From Candidatus Dormiibacterota bacterium (GTDB lineage Bacteria > Chloroflexota > Dormibacteria > Aeolococcales > Aeolococcaceae): a DNA stretch of 64,000 nt. The stretch is taken from positions 251,817-315,816 of the forward strand of contig PMOL01000013.1 of the NCBI GenBank assembly GCA_003162415.1. The letters are read 5' to 3'. The translations under genes were made by a program, and so were the position numbers. Below the pieces are notes generated by a model that saw only the letters and a list, made by a program, of their open reading frames with translations, did not search any database and was not told where the DNA came from. Below are positions 36,094 to 45,259 of this stretch, piece after piece (position 1 is the stretch's first letter; every line of letters starts with the position of its first letter).

Positions 36094-36102
36094 CGCTGCC
36101 CC

Positions 36103-36927
36103 TTAGACGCTCGTCATCGTCATGAATGCCTTGACCTGGTCGTCCTCGACCGCCGGGTTGTTGGGGATCGGAGGATTCGGCGTTGTGGCCAAGGTCACCG
36201 TCGAAAGGCCGAACAGCGAGAAGCTGAGCATCAGCTTCTCGATCGCGATCGTCAGCTTCTCCCGCAGTACGACGTTGACGGTGGTTTTCAGATAGCAGAC
36301 CATGTTTTCCTCGAGGCCCACTGGTTCGACGCCGACGACGTCCATCTCGTCTACCTGGGCCAGCAGGCTGGGGACGGCCCCAAGCATCTGCCGTTGGATG
36401 TGACCGATTGCGATCACGTCAAGGCAGAAGCAGTCCAGCCTGCCTTGTAGGACGATCTCCTTGACTGGTACGGCCGTCGAGCTGCGCTGATCGCTCAGCT
36501 GACCCCCGGGCGGGACTTGGTTGATCGCGTCCTGGGTGGGACACTCGATCCCGCCACAGAGGCGGAGCAGTAACGAGAAATGCTGGTCCGCAAGTGGTGG
36601 ATTGAGGGCCTGTGGCAGAGGTATCGTGTTGCCTGGGGAGAAGTCGATCTCCGCCTTCGTCAGCTGGGCGCAGAAGTTGAGGCCGACCGGTGGCGCGTCG
36701 GCGCCGAGGACCGGTAGCGGGTTGACGATCGTGAACAGTGGGTTGCCGTGATTGGTCACATCCGGGGTGTGGGGCACGGGTTGGCACCACAGCTCCGCGT
36801 CATGGGCGACGGCCGTTGTTGCGTAGTTGAACAGTGACGGTCGCTGGGTCATGATGTGGCTGATGACCCGGTTGACCCCGGCCTCCCGGACGGCTCCGTA
36901 TAGGTCGCAGTGGTCAGTGAACGCCAT
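36103..36927 (-). CDS. Operon protein of unknown function
   Basis: It encodes 274 residues from the ATG at 36927 (MAFTDHCDLYGAVREAG), whose start overlaps the end of the small upstream ORF. The N-terminal part is helical (NRVISHIMTQRPSLFNYAT). The middle has FCAQLTKAEIDFSP and HFSLLLRLCGGIECP with several Cys. The C-terminal part alternates strands (ENMVCYLKTTVNVVLREKL). Its organisation parallels the next gene, and the two may be related subunits. No known family recognised. Confidence 0.6.
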   Translation of the reverse strand: MAFTDHCDLYGAVREAGVNRVISHIMTQRPSLFNYATTAVAHDAELWCQPVPHTPDVTNHGNPLFTIVNPLPVLGADAPPVGLNFCAQLTKAEIDFSPGNTIPLPQALNPPLADQHFSLLLRLCGGIECPTQDAINQVPPGGQLSDQRSSTAVPVKEIVLQGRLDCFCLDVIAIGHIQRQMLGAVPSLLAQVDEMDVVGVEPVGLEENMVCYLKTTVNVVLREKLTIAIEKLMLSFSLFGLSTVTLATTPNPPIPNNPAVEDDQVKAFMTMTSV

Positions 36928-37057
36928 CAATCCATCCCTCTCGCAAAATTGTCGCCCGACTGACCTGAGCCTCGTCTGGCGGCGGATCACCCCTATGGAT
37001 CAGCAGCCATAGTCCGATTGCCACCGAAGCATCGCGTTGCAGTTGCTCGCCGGTCAT
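36914..37057 (-). CDS. Small helical protein, second gene of the seven-gene operon
   Basis: The ATG at 37057 has TTAGGAGG nine bases upstream. It encodes 47 residues (MTGEQLQRDASVAIGLWLLI ... TILREGWIDGVH), probably one helix pair, and its stop overlaps the next start. The perfect ribosome binding site and overlap support it in spite of its size. Confidence 0.5.
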   Translation of the reverse strand: MTGEQLQRDASVAIGLWLLIHRGDPPPDEAQVSRATILREGWIDGVH

Positions 37058-37136
37058 GGCCAAGAGCCTCCTAACCTGATGTAGTCCCATGCTCGCTGAG
37101 CAGGACATGCTTCTGAACGCGCACCAAGAAAACGAC

Positions 37137-37454
37137 TCACTCACCTCCTGGGCCATGCGGACCTCCACCGGTTGGAGAACCACCGGCCGTTCCCTCCCGG
37201 ATTTCGACGTGGTCGCCCGCCACAGCCTGCATCGCTCCAATGGCAGCATCAATCCCACCAATCAGAGCGGCCCGCACCCCTTCGTCAATGGCTTGATTCG
37301 CGGCTTCCTTCAACGAAGCTACCAATGTCGCGTCCTGTAGCAGCCAAGGGATGTTGACCGGTCCCGGACCCGGTCGTGGGATGTGGAAGGGGATCTCAAT
37401 AATTGGCACGTCATAACAGTGTTCCTGACCGCTGACCTTGAAGCAGATCAACAT
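37137..37454 (-). CDS. First gene of the seven-gene operon, unknown function
   Basis: It encodes 105 residues from the ATG at 37454 with GGAGG nine bases upstream. It starts with a beta segment (LICFKVSGQEHCYDVPIIEI) containing two Cys, then a Pro/Gly turn and a long Ala-rich helix (LVASLKEAANQAIDEGVR). The C-terminus is a Gly/Pro-rich tail. No family recognised. The divergent stretch upstream (37455-37739) should hold the operon promoter. Confidence 0.55.
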   Translation of the reverse strand: MLICFKVSGQEHCYDVPIIEIPFHIPRPGPGPVNIPWLLQDATLVASLKEAANQAIDEGVRAALIGGIDAAIGAMQAVAGDHVEIREGTAGGSPTGGGPHGPGGE

Positions 37455-37672
37455 TCCCTTCGACCTCCAATACGGAGTCGGACCTTATGCGGCCACCATC
37501 GGTCTCAACCGACGGGCAAAGGATCGCTCTTCCCTGTCGCGCCCTCACGCTCGACGACAACTAACTCTACCCGCCGCCGAAAACAATGTCCAGTCACAAC
37601 ATCTTCGCCTCCTCCGCGCCGAACGCACCGACCAGCGCACCCACCTCTAACCAGGATGAGGTCACGTACATT

Positions 37673-37708
37673 TGGTTGTGTGCGAGCTGGTGGTTGTGTG
37701 CGAGCTGG
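37673..37708 (+). repeat. Two perfect tandem copies of an 18-bp unit
   Basis: TGGTTGTGTGCGAGCTGG occurs twice without a gap, in the intergenic space between the seven-gene operon and the rightward small genes. It could be an operator or a replication slippage product. Confidence 0.6.
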
Positions 37709-37739
37709 CACTCTCCTAGCTAAGGACGGGGAGCCCATC

Positions 37740-38175
37740 ATGAAAGACATACGCTCTGGACGCGCGGAAGCAGTACAGCGATACGCATCGACAGCTGGGA
37801 CTGAAGTCAACTCATACCTATCCCATCCGTGCTGGCTCCGACAAGCTCTTCTTGGCTGCCCACGCCTCGCGTGCCGAGGCGACCACCTCCGATTCCTACA
37901 TGTACTGTGCTGAGCTCACGTGCGGGATCGAAGTCCAGGTGGAGGTCGATCTGGTGCATGGACCGGTGGACCAATTCAGCATCAGCTACCCGGAAGTCCT
38001 TCAGTTGAGCGACGACATCGAACAGGGAAAGCTCGCGTCGCCGTATGGCATCGTCGGCAATGGCCTGGATACGCAGAGCCAGGTCTGGCAGGGGGAACCG
38101 GCCCGAGTAAGGCTGGTCGGCACAAGGGGTTATGACGAAGGAGGCTGGTATGGACATAGCGACCGCGACGGATAA
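37740..38175 (+). pseudogene. Small gene with a probable early frameshift
   Basis: The ATG at 37740 follows AAGGACGGGGAG, but its own frame reads poorly. The adjacent frame reads well from just after it (TYALDARKQYSDTHRQLGL, then FLAAHASRAEAT, CGIEVQVEVDLV) and ends at 38175, overlapping the next gene start. A one-base shift near 37746 would restore a protein of about 144 residues. A TTG start at 37852 would give a 107-residue version. No family recognised. Confidence 0.4.
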
Positions 38176-38371
38176 CCGCGACGCGAGCCTGGCCCAACTA
38201 CTCAAGGCGGCCGAGGCGTGGAATAAACGCGAAAGTCAGCGCGGCGCGTCGGCTCTGCTCAGAGCGCTCGCGGCCACGGCTAGCGAGTTTGCCAAGGCGT
38301 TCGACGCGTGGGACCGGCTCGGAAACCGCGACGACACGGAGCAGGGCGGCGTTGCGAGGCCGACGCGGTAA
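38150..38371 (+). CDS. Small helical hypothetical protein
   Basis: The ATG at 38150 has AAGGAGG upstream (acgaaggaggctggt) and gives 73 residues, nearly all helix (LAQLLKAAEAWNKRE, ALLRALAATASEFAKAFDAW). It overlaps the end of the preceding gene, so the two are coupled. It is of the kind seen in phage-like or plasmid-like segments. Confidence 0.5.
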   Translation: MDIATATDNRDASLAQLLKAAEAWNKRESQRGASALLRALAATASEFAKAFDAWDRLGNRDDTEQGGVARPTR

Positions 38372-38560
38372 GTCAGCCGGCCCACTCGCGGCGAGGCGGT
38401 GAGGGGGCGGCGGCGAAATCCGAACCTGTGACCGAATGCGCGGCGTCGACTGCCTGTCTGATGGCCGGGTGACGTTACGGCCACCTAAGCCGGGAGTAGT
38501 CCAGGCGAGACTACCCCTTGCGCGGCTCTCCGGGGCGGTCGATGCGACCAGGAGATACCT

Positions 38561-38701
38561 ATGGGTATCAACATGACGCTCGACAACGCGTTTCGCGAGC
38601 TTCGCGCCATTCTGGCTAACGCGAAGGCGTCGGCCGAAATGAAGCGGCTCGCGAAAGCTCAAATCGAGCGCATTTTGACCTTCTACGGCGAAAAGGCGTA
38701 G
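38561..38701 (+). CDS. Very small helical protein
   Basis: The ATG at 38561 follows AGGAG (ccaggagatacct) and gives 46 residues (MGINMTLDNAFRELRAILAN ... IERILTFYGEKA). It is amphipathic and Ala/Lys-rich. It is supported only by its ribosome binding site and composition. Confidence 0.4.
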   Translation: MGINMTLDNAFRELRAILANAKASAEMKRLAKAQIERILTFYGEKA

Positions 38702-38764
38702 AGGTACGACGGGTCAGGCTCGGAACGCTCGGCTCTGCCCTTTTAGTGCCGGAGCTGCCCTGCC

Positions 38765-39184
38765 CTACTCGGATAGGTCAGCAATCATTGTCTTTTCGAG
38801 CGTGAGCAACGTGTTCATGACGTCGTCGTGCTGATTCCAATATTCCGCTACCTCGCTTGTCTTACGGAAGTCGATGAGGCGCTCGCAAATCGCGTAGTAC
38901 TGTTTACGGACCTCCTCGGAAGCCAACAAGCACCATGCGCGAGCTTCCAGTAGGTCCGTAATCGCCTCTTGCGACACCAGCGGGCGCGCATCTACTCGTG
39001 CTGCTGCTCGAATCTTCCGCTCGCCGCCCCGCGCACCAACCAGTATCTTCACGTATGCATTCCGAGTCGCCACCGCACGGTCCCGTGCGTGCGAATAGCG
39101 ATGACTAAGGACGGTGCTTACAACCCCGCCGACCACGCCGATGCCACCGCCGATGGCGACCGATACAAGCGTATTCCAGTTCAC
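38765..39184 (-). CDS. Small membrane-anchored protein
   Basis: It encodes 139 residues. An N-terminal TM segment rich in Gly/Val (VAIGGGIGVVGGVVSTVL) precedes a helical cytoplasmic part (HARDRAVATRNAYVKI, ARAWCLLASEEVRKQYYA). It starts 10 bp after the gene upstream on the same strand, so a two-gene operon is likely. No function recognised. Confidence 0.55.
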   Translation of the reverse strand: MNWNTLVSVAIGGGIGVVGGVVSTVLSHRYSHARDRAVATRNAYVKILVGARGGERKIRAAARVDARPLVSQEAITDLLEARAWCLLASEEVRKQYYAICERLIDFRKTSEVAEYWNQHDDVMNTLLTLEKTMIADLSE

Positions 39185-39194
39185 TCAATGACCC

Positions 39195-39794
39195 TCACGG
39201 TATCGACAACTGCCCGCCCTCGGGAATCTCAATAGTCATTTCTCCGCCCGAACCCACCCGGTACGTGACCTTCAATCTTTTCGGCCAGTTGACGATAGGG
39301 TCACCACCAAAGGTGTCGTTGTCCACATTTATCGTCACCCAACCCGCGTCGGATACGCATGGGTCGATGTAGTGCTTGACATTCACCCACGTATCGCCTG
39401 CACCGTAGATGGCCGAGATTATCGACAGAGGGCCGCCCGTCGTGGTAGCGGACGCCGTCGGGGCGGATGCGGTCGACGGTCCGGGGAGTAGCGCCGCCGC
39501 CAGGTTGGCCGCCCGAGCCGACTGACTACGAAGAGCAGCGGCGGCCCGCGTTGACCGAAGAACCGAGAGCTTGTCGATACGCCACGCGTCAAGATGCACG
39601 AGGAGTGGATGAATGCCGAAATAGAACACGAATACGACGATTGCCAATGCGAACCAAAGCGAAGCGGCTAGAAACCAGGGGCGCGCATTGGGCACGGAGC
39701 TAGCAGCAATGTTGCCGCCGATTGCGACGGAGGCCAGCGTTCCGCAGACGGCAATCCCAATAACGGCTTCGACCGCTCGGGTTCCGCGCTCCAT
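39195..39794 (-). CDS. Membrane protein with DUF3395-like C-terminal domain
   Basis: It encodes 199 residues from the ATG at 39794 (MERGTRAVEAVIG). Two TM segments (about 8-30 and 38-60) are followed by a helical linker. The C-terminal domain starts SIISAIYGAGDTWVNV and closes with PKRLKVTYRVGSGG and EGGQLSIP, which is the DUF3395 pattern. That domain is found attached to DnaJ-like and other proteins and has no clear activity. It is the first gene of a pair with 38765-39184. Confidence 0.6.
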   Translation of the reverse strand: MERGTRAVEAVIGIAVCGTLASVAIGGNIAASSVPNARPWFLAASLWFALAIVVFVFYFGIHPLLVHLDAWRIDKLSVLRSTRAAAALRSQSARAANLAAALLPGPSTASAPTASATTTGGPLSIISAIYGAGDTWVNVKHYIDPCVSDAGWVTINVDNDTFGGDPIVNWPKRLKVTYRVGSGGEMTIEIPEGGQLSIP

Positions 39795-39830
39795 TCCGCG
39801 ACCGTACTGAAATGGTGCCGCTTGCTGCAA

Positions 39831-40388
39831 GCCCGTGGCCGAGCCAACTCCTCCTACGCCGAGATGTCCCGGCGCTCCGGTGGCTGTACGGGCGATCGCC
39901 GTGACATCTCCCGCCCGATTTGCTCGTCGAGTGCCGTCACCGCGGTCACAACCACAGCATAGTCGTCCGGGTTGAACCCACCCTCGTCAGCGGCAAACTG
40001 GTTCATCGCGTCGCTCAGCCTGCTATGGCATCACTCCGCTTCGCGAAGGTCAAGACCGATGGGTCGGCGTTCGCTGCTGAGTTGACGATGCCAGCCGAGT
40101 CGGCTGCGGCGTTGCTTCTAGTCGCCCTTGCTGTGGCGGCGTGCGTGGTGATCGCGGTCTCCTAACCCACGCTCTCGACTGGCTTCCCTCCTACCTGGCG
40201 GCAAGCCAGTCCAGCACTCGGGCCATAGGAACCGCTCGGATCGGGGTTGTAACCCGCCCCAAGGCGCGGTGGCATCGTTAGGCAGTTCGAATAGGAAACA
40301 GGTTTCCTAGTTCCGGCGGAACGCGGGGCGCCCGCGATTCAGCGGGCCTGGTGGTGTCGGATCGAACGGCGCGGTCTCGATCGGGTGG
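39831..40388. other. Intergenic, no supported gene
   Basis: A rightward frame at 39920-40165 ends in a hydrophobic stretch but has no ribosome binding site or family resemblance and is not called. Confidence 0.35.
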
Positions 40389-40622
40389 GGGAGCAACCCA
40401 GCGCCGTACGGCAACTGGATGAACTTCACGTTCACCAGCTTTCCCACCGGACCGGTGACCTGGTACTGCGTCGAGGAGGGTGTGTCCTATGGTCGCGATT
40501 CCACGTCGTTGAGCTCCAATACCGAGACGCTGACGACGAACACGTGTTATGACACGCAACCCGGTTGGAGTGACTACGTGACCAGTGACGGTGTTAGTTC
40601 GAATAGCATCGGGACGGACTGA
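40389..40622 (+). pseudogene. C-terminal fragment of a secreted/kinase-associated protein
   Basis: The frame reads SNPAPYGNWMNFTFTSFPTG, then TWYCVEEG and NTCYDTQPGWSDYVT, ending at 40622. This matches a Trp/Cys-containing extracellular tail domain found at the end of larger actinobacterial proteins. Nothing in frame upstream supplies the rest, so it is a remnant. Confidence 0.4.
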
Positions 40623-40689
40623 CCAGAAGGGCCGTTCGGTTGCCCGGCTGGCCATGCGCGCCTAGCCGTAATGCCCAGGGAGCGAATCC

Positions 40690-41403
40690 CTAATTCTTGC
40701 TGTGTCCGAGTACGGATGCGACGGCGCCGACCGCGCCTGCTGTCAGTATATGTTTGCCGGGTCGGATCAGCGGCAATAAGTCCGACGCCCCCGTGACGGT
40801 GGCTCTGGGAAAGTCGATTCGACCATTCGGGACGCGCGCTTTGGTGGAGACGACCACGACGTTGATCCACCCGACGCCGCATCCAGCCGCATCGAGAGCG
40901 TGGCGAACCGTCGTTGCCCTCGCCACGGCTTGATCCACTGCGCTCGTCCGCTGGACACCATTGCAGAAGAGGTCTCCACCTCGTTGCTCAAATCGGCCCC
41001 GCCAGTTCTTCGTCTCGATGACCCAGATGCCAGTAGGCCCTACCACCACGTGGTCGATGTTGGATTTCTTGCCATGCGAAGCTACGGTGATATCGTGCAG
41101 AATCTGGAAGGATTCAGGGAGCATCTCGAGGAGCGCCGCAACCATCTTTTCACCAAAGTAGCCGCTCAGCCAGTTGTCTGGGTTGAGCCGCGTTCTGTCG
41201 AGAATAGGCAGGCAAAGCAGGGCGACGGCGACGCATCCATCGATGACGAGCCCGGCCGTCCCGCCTCGCCCGAGCGCGTAACCAGCTCCGAGGAAAGCGA
41301 GGGCGATCAGCACCGCGGGGACGTACAGTCGTCGGACCCCCTGCTCAAAGACGTATGTGCCCGGCTCGTGCGGCTTAAAGGTGGGCTGAGGCGGATCCTG
41401 CAT
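40690..41403 (-). CDS. NERD-domain membrane protein
   Basis: It encodes 237 residues from the ATG at 41403. Two TM segments (VPAVLIALAFLGAGYAL and VIDGCVAVALLCLPIL) precede a nuclease-related domain: YFGEKMVAALLEMLP, NIDHVVVGPTGIWVIETKNWRG, and AVARATTVRHAL. The D-H-x-V-x(7)-W-V-I-E-T-K core corresponds to the family's predicted nuclease site (Asp, Glu, Lys present). The family is predicted to process nucleic acids; activity here is unproven. No operon partner. Confidence 0.75.
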   Translation of the reverse strand: MQDPPQPTFKPHEPGTYVFEQGVRRLYVPAVLIALAFLGAGYALGRGGTAGLVIDGCVAVALLCLPILDRTRLNPDNWLSGYFGEKMVAALLEMLPESFQILHDITVASHGKKSNIDHVVVGPTGIWVIETKNWRGRFEQRGGDLFCNGVQRTSAVDQAVARATTVRHALDAAGCGVGWINVVVVSTKARVPNGRIDFPRATVTGASDLLPLIRPGKHILTAGAVGAVASVLGHSKN

Positions 41404-42072
41404 CGTGCAACGGAGGCTAGAACACTTCCGACGATCTGCGGGGATATGAAGTCGAGATGGCGAGCACTACAAAGCTCCCGGCCAGTGTTCGAGCACCATA
41501 CATGCGGCGGCACATTGCTTGGCGACCCGCTCGCTACCACGGCTCGATGTCTGGGGATTTCGGCCACGCTGCTCAACGCGGTGGTCGCTGACAATCCCCC
41601 GCTCCCGGAGCATGTCTTGAACGCCCTGAGCCTCGACGATCGCGAGCAGCTGCGCGGAGTGCAGGGGGGCGATCTCGTCGCGAGGGTCTGCGCCCAACTC
41701 CGACCGCTTCCGGCCGAGCCCGCGGTCAGCGCGCCCATGCTGTCGGCCGCACCCGGGGTACTCCTCGCCGGTGACCTTGCCCAGCACGTGATGGGCGGCG
41801 ACGTGCATCTCACGTCTGCGGCGAACATGGTGGGGAAGAACGTCCTCAATGGGCCACACCCACGATGGTTGACCACCATCCTCAAGCGGCCCGGCTGCGA
41901 ATGCCTCGACCCGCGCTATGTGAATCGCCCTGGGCGATTCACATTAGCGATGGCCGGGTTGTGCTCGTGACCGGAGCCGTGCATCCGCCTCCAAAATCCC
42001 TCGTCAGGCGGGCTCGTAGTAGACCCACCCTCCTGCTGCAAGGCCGTCCCTTTTGACCATAGCCACGCCTTC
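41404..42072. other. Gene-poor stretch with a 27-bp perfect palindrome
   Basis: 41918-41930 (ATGTGAATCGCCC) is mirrored at 41932-41944 with a single-base centre. No T-run follows. Open frames on both strands here are long because of base composition, and none is convincing. Confidence 0.5.
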
Positions 42073-42553
42073 TTGCCTGGCTCAATCCCGGACCCAGTAA
42101 GCATCGCGGTCGTGCGAGCACCGTTGCATGGCGAGGCCCAGCTCACGATCACCGCAAGGGACGTTTCCGACCCCTGTGTGCAATTTCTCTCAGCGCATAT
42201 GGCGATTGAGGTGGCTGGCGCCCAACGAGACTACGTCGTATTTGTCAGCCGGGTGAGCTCGGTGGCCGTGCTCATACAGGTCGGGTATTACAGCCAGACT
42301 AGGCCCTACGGCAGCACGTGCGGTAAGCTATACGCTGCCGTAGACATATATGTGGCACCGGCCCCGACGTCGCCGCCTACTCTAATCAGCGGCGAGACGG
42401 AAGCTATCCCCGAGACGCCACAGAGCTGCCCCGCCACTACGGATCACGTGCAGTTCCGCCGGCCCGATGCACGCGGAGACCGAGGCGTGGCTCAGGGAAA
42501 GCGCGTAGGTTTCACGCGATTCGGGGTGGGTTCGAGCCCAATCTTCCGCGCTC
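42073..42553 (+). CDS. Doubtful hypothetical protein
   Basis: The frame from 42073 runs to 42696, with credible-looking beta-rich sequence for its first ~110 residues (HMAIEVAGAQRDYVVFV, VAVLIQVGYYSQTRPYG). The remainder overlaps the leftward membrane gene and looks random. It could be a truncated gene. No family recognised and no strong ribosome binding site. Confidence 0.25.
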
Positions 42554-43351
42554 TCAAGGGAACGGAAAGTTGCCACCGGAAGGATTGGCTTCCTCTGCGA
42601 CTACGGACGCACTCGGGATGCGCAAGGCGTCGCCCGGTCCGCCACAGAGCGACTGATTCGGGATCACCACGAGAAAATCGCTGTTCAGCGTGCTGACTTC
42701 GACTTGCCCTTGGATTCGCTCGGTGACCAGCGGACATGCCTGCTGCGCCGTGGCTACCTCCGCCGACGTTATGACCACAACCGCAGGTATCGTCTCGGGC
42801 GGATGGAATATCACGCCGCCAAGTGCGGCGAGAGTGATCAGCGTCGAGGCGATCGCCGCACGTCGTGCCATGCTGGATCGCTTCTCGACACTATTCTTCT
42901 CTACCGTTGCAAGCCTGATGATTTCGTTCACAGCGGCGTCGACACCGACAATCGTGTGCGGCTTCGGCGGAGTCTGCGTCGGCACGCTGATCGCGTAGAC
43001 AAAGGTTGCAGCCACGAGAGCCCAAGCGACGATCGAACCCATCCCGAGAATGCGAACCCATATTGGCTGCTGATCGAGTTGACCAAGTATCGCGGTACCG
43101 ATCAAACCCACCGCCACCCCGCTGGCAATCGTGTAGGCGCTTTGGGCGCGGGTTCGCGCAGCGTCGGCTCGAGCGACGATGCCTGAATAGAAAGCGGGAA
43201 TGACGGCGTTTGGCACAGCTACGTTGTAGGCCGGATCGCGTTCTGTCGTCGCGTCTCCCGCCGTCCCACTTTGAGTTGGGGCACTCGGGGTGACTCCCGC
43301 CGCGTTTCCGTGGGGCTCCGCCGGTGAACCTGAGGTGGTGGGGTTACTCAT
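42554..43351 (-). CDS. Two-TM membrane hypothetical protein
   Basis: It encodes 265 residues from the ATG at 43351, overlapping the upstream stop. A low-complexity N-terminal 60 residues is followed by a TM pair (about 85-135), a loop of charged helix (EIIRLATVEKNSVEKRSSM), a third hydrophobic segment (ASTLITLAALGGVIF), and an outside domain with two Cys near the end. It is translationally coupled to the 43348-43677 gene. Function unknown. Confidence 0.6.
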   Translation of the reverse strand: MSNPTTSGSPAEPHGNAAGVTPSAPTQSGTAGDATTERDPAYNVAVPNAVIPAFYSGIVARADAARTRAQSAYTIASGVAVGLIGTAILGQLDQQPIWVRILGMGSIVAWALVAATFVYAISVPTQTPPKPHTIVGVDAAVNEIIRLATVEKNSVEKRSSMARRAAIASTLITLAALGGVIFHPPETIPAVVVITSAEVATAQQACPLVTERIQGQVEVSTLNSDFLVVIPNQSLCGGPGDALRIPSASVVAEEANPSGGNFPFP

Positions 43352-43677
43352 GGTTCGACGCGGTCGATGAAACCCCATTCGTGGGCATGGTTCGTGTCGA
43401 GCGTCACCGTACCGTTCCCCTCGCGAATCGCTTGGCTCGCGCGCCGTAGAAACGTGTCGGCTTCAAATTGAGCCGGTCCCGCGCGTCCGGCCAGGTCGCG
43501 TGTGTCGACGACTAACATATCGGCTGCGAGCGGGAATGGGAAGGCGTTGTCATCATCCTCGTGAAGGGTCCCAACTCCTTGGCGTGTCAGCAGGATCCCA
43601 TGACGATCTTTGATCCACAGCGTGCCACGGACTAACGAGCCCGTCTTGGGGTCGGGGTGAACGACTCGGATAGCCAT
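43348..43677 (-). CDS. Small hypothetical protein, first gene of a pair
   Basis: It encodes 109 residues, with GGAAGGAGGAG upstream of the ATG at 43677. It is mostly beta (IRVVHPDPKTGSLVRGTLWI, HGILLTRQGVG, NAFPFPLAADMLVVDTRD) and has a short helical segment (ADTFLRRASQAIREG). The stop overlaps the next start (ATGA). No family recognised. Confidence 0.55.
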   Translation of the reverse strand: MAIRVVHPDPKTGSLVRGTLWIKDRHGILLTRQGVGTLHEDDDNAFPFPLAADMLVVDTRDLAGRAGPAQFEADTFLRRASQAIREGNGTVTLDTNHAHEWGFIDRVEP

Positions 43678-44173
43678 CTGACTCCTCCTTCCATCTGCCG
43701 TTCGATCGACAGACTTGCCAGCCGATTGTAGCTGTAGAGCGAGATCTCCGATGTTCGAGAGCGGGCGCCCTCAGGCGCCTCCGAAGGGCGCCGAGGCTGC
43801 GTCTGGCAGCCGTGGCATCGACATTCCCGCCACACCGCTCTCGTCCCCTGTGGACACCACCCTCTAACCCGACGAGATGGCTCAGACGGACAGCGCACAT
43901 CTGTGCACGTCCCAGTGCGGGACCAAGGACCTGACGATGAAGACGATTCGGGGTAGGCCATCATTTTCCCGGGGCTTTCCGCTGGCGCGCCTCATCGCTG
44001 TTGTAGGCTGCGACCCCCCGGGCGGAGCTACAGCGGCCTTGGTGGCTACGCCTGCGATCCGTGTACCCTCCTTACGGTGAGATCGCGAGGGAGCCGATCA
44101 GTTGAGGGAATCCACGCTCAACTGACGGCGCTCCCCGTGCAAATCGGACAACTTCAAAGTGGGAAAGACGGCC
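43678..44173. other. Intergenic, no supported gene
   Basis: Divergent spacer between the leftward pair and the SLATT-like gene. No motif stands out. Confidence 0.35.
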
Positions 44174-44776
44174 ATGAGCCTGGGCGGCCAACAGTCTCCG
44201 TCTGAGTGGCGTGAAGCGATGCGTGAAGAGGCCGAGGTAATCCTCGATGCTGCTCGTTTCGGCGTTTACGAACACCGTGCCGTGGCATATCCCTGGCACG
44301 TCCTAGATATGTCGCTTCTGATCCTCGTCCCAGCCTTGGCAACATCAGCTGGCTTTGTCGGGCTAAGGCAGTTCGCGCCCTCCTGGGTGGCTCCTGCCCT
44401 TGCCTTTCTGGCTGCCGTGGTGTCAGCGGCGGCAGCCACCGTCGGTCGTGCCGCGCATGTGTCTGACCACCATCAGGCCGCCAAAGGATATCTACTGCTC
44501 GATGTCTCCGCAAAGGAGTTCCTGGGCGGCATTGAGCGACAGGGAAACCTGTCGGTCGCTCAAGACGAATTGAGAAAACTGTACGACTTGTGGCGGAGCG
44601 TGGTATCCGCGGCTGAGGAGCCGGCGGGGCCGCCGGGACGGTATCGCGATAGGTATCGACGGTATCGCAGTAGGCGTCAGACGCTTGACGCGTCGGCTCA
44701 GCAGCCGCGGACCCCCGTCGCCGGTGCCGAGGACAGTTCCGAGGACAATGGCCCTACGGGCGGTTGCGTGTCTTGA
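44174..44776 (+). CDS. SLATT-like two-TM membrane protein
   Basis: It encodes 200 residues from the ATG at 44174 (a GTG at 44159 is possible). A helical N-terminus (SEWREAMREEAEVILDA) leads to a TM hairpin at about 45-95, then a conserved-looking helix pair (HQAAKGYLLLDVSAKEF, LSVAQDELRKLYDLW) and a basic Arg/Tyr tail. The arrangement of helix, TM hairpin and long helix is that of SLATT domains, proposed membrane effectors of nucleotide-signalling systems (established proposal for the family). No nucleotide cyclase is adjacent. Confidence 0.5.
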   Translation: MSLGGQQSPSEWREAMREEAEVILDAARFGVYEHRAVAYPWHVLDMSLLILVPALATSAGFVGLRQFAPSWVAPALAFLAAVVSAAAATVGRAAHVSDHHQAAKGYLLLDVSAKEFLGGIERQGNLSVAQDELRKLYDLWRSVVSAAEEPAGPPGRYRDRYRRYRSRRQTLDASAQQPRTPVAGAEDSSEDNGPTGGCVS

Positions 44777-45259
44777 CGTGGGGCAGCTGACGATGGGCAG
44801 GACCGGACGGCTAGGTGTAATGCCCAGACACGTTGCTGAGACACATTGGCCTCGGATAAGCGCCTCCTCGCCTAGCCTACGTCCTGCAGCAGTGGTGTCA
44901 GAGCCTTCGATTAGAGACGTCGAGCGCGATCCGACGGAAACCACGCTCGAGACTCGACGGTCATCGCCGGACAACCACTGCCTGGAGGAGCGACACTTGC
45001 CCTAGGTTCCGGGGACCCCACGACTAGAGGGGACCCGAATCTACTGAGGCCCGCTTCCAGTCCTCAGGGGACGCCGACGACGAATACATGCGAAGCACCC
45101 AACCTGCCGGCACTGACAACGTCACCCGCCGATGGGTCGTCGTCGGTCCGAGCCTTCGGCCAATCGCATCGGCCTGCTCAACGCCGACGCCAAACCCCTG
45201 CAGCAGCGCCCTCGATCCGTCAAGACGACACTTTCAGGTCCTGTTACGCTAGCGTCGCC
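44777..45259. other. Intergenic, no supported gene
   Basis: No convincing frame, repeat or RNA seen. Confidence 0.35.

Noticed and set aside
40900..41970. 356-residue rightward frame across the NERD gene and its upstream spacer
   Set aside because: The first half is antisense to the NERD domain and the second half has no motif or start signal.
42501..42553. tRNA-Glu-like segment (TTTCAC followed by GTTCGAGCC)
   Set aside because: Neither the anticodon stem nor the T-stem pairs properly; probably chance.
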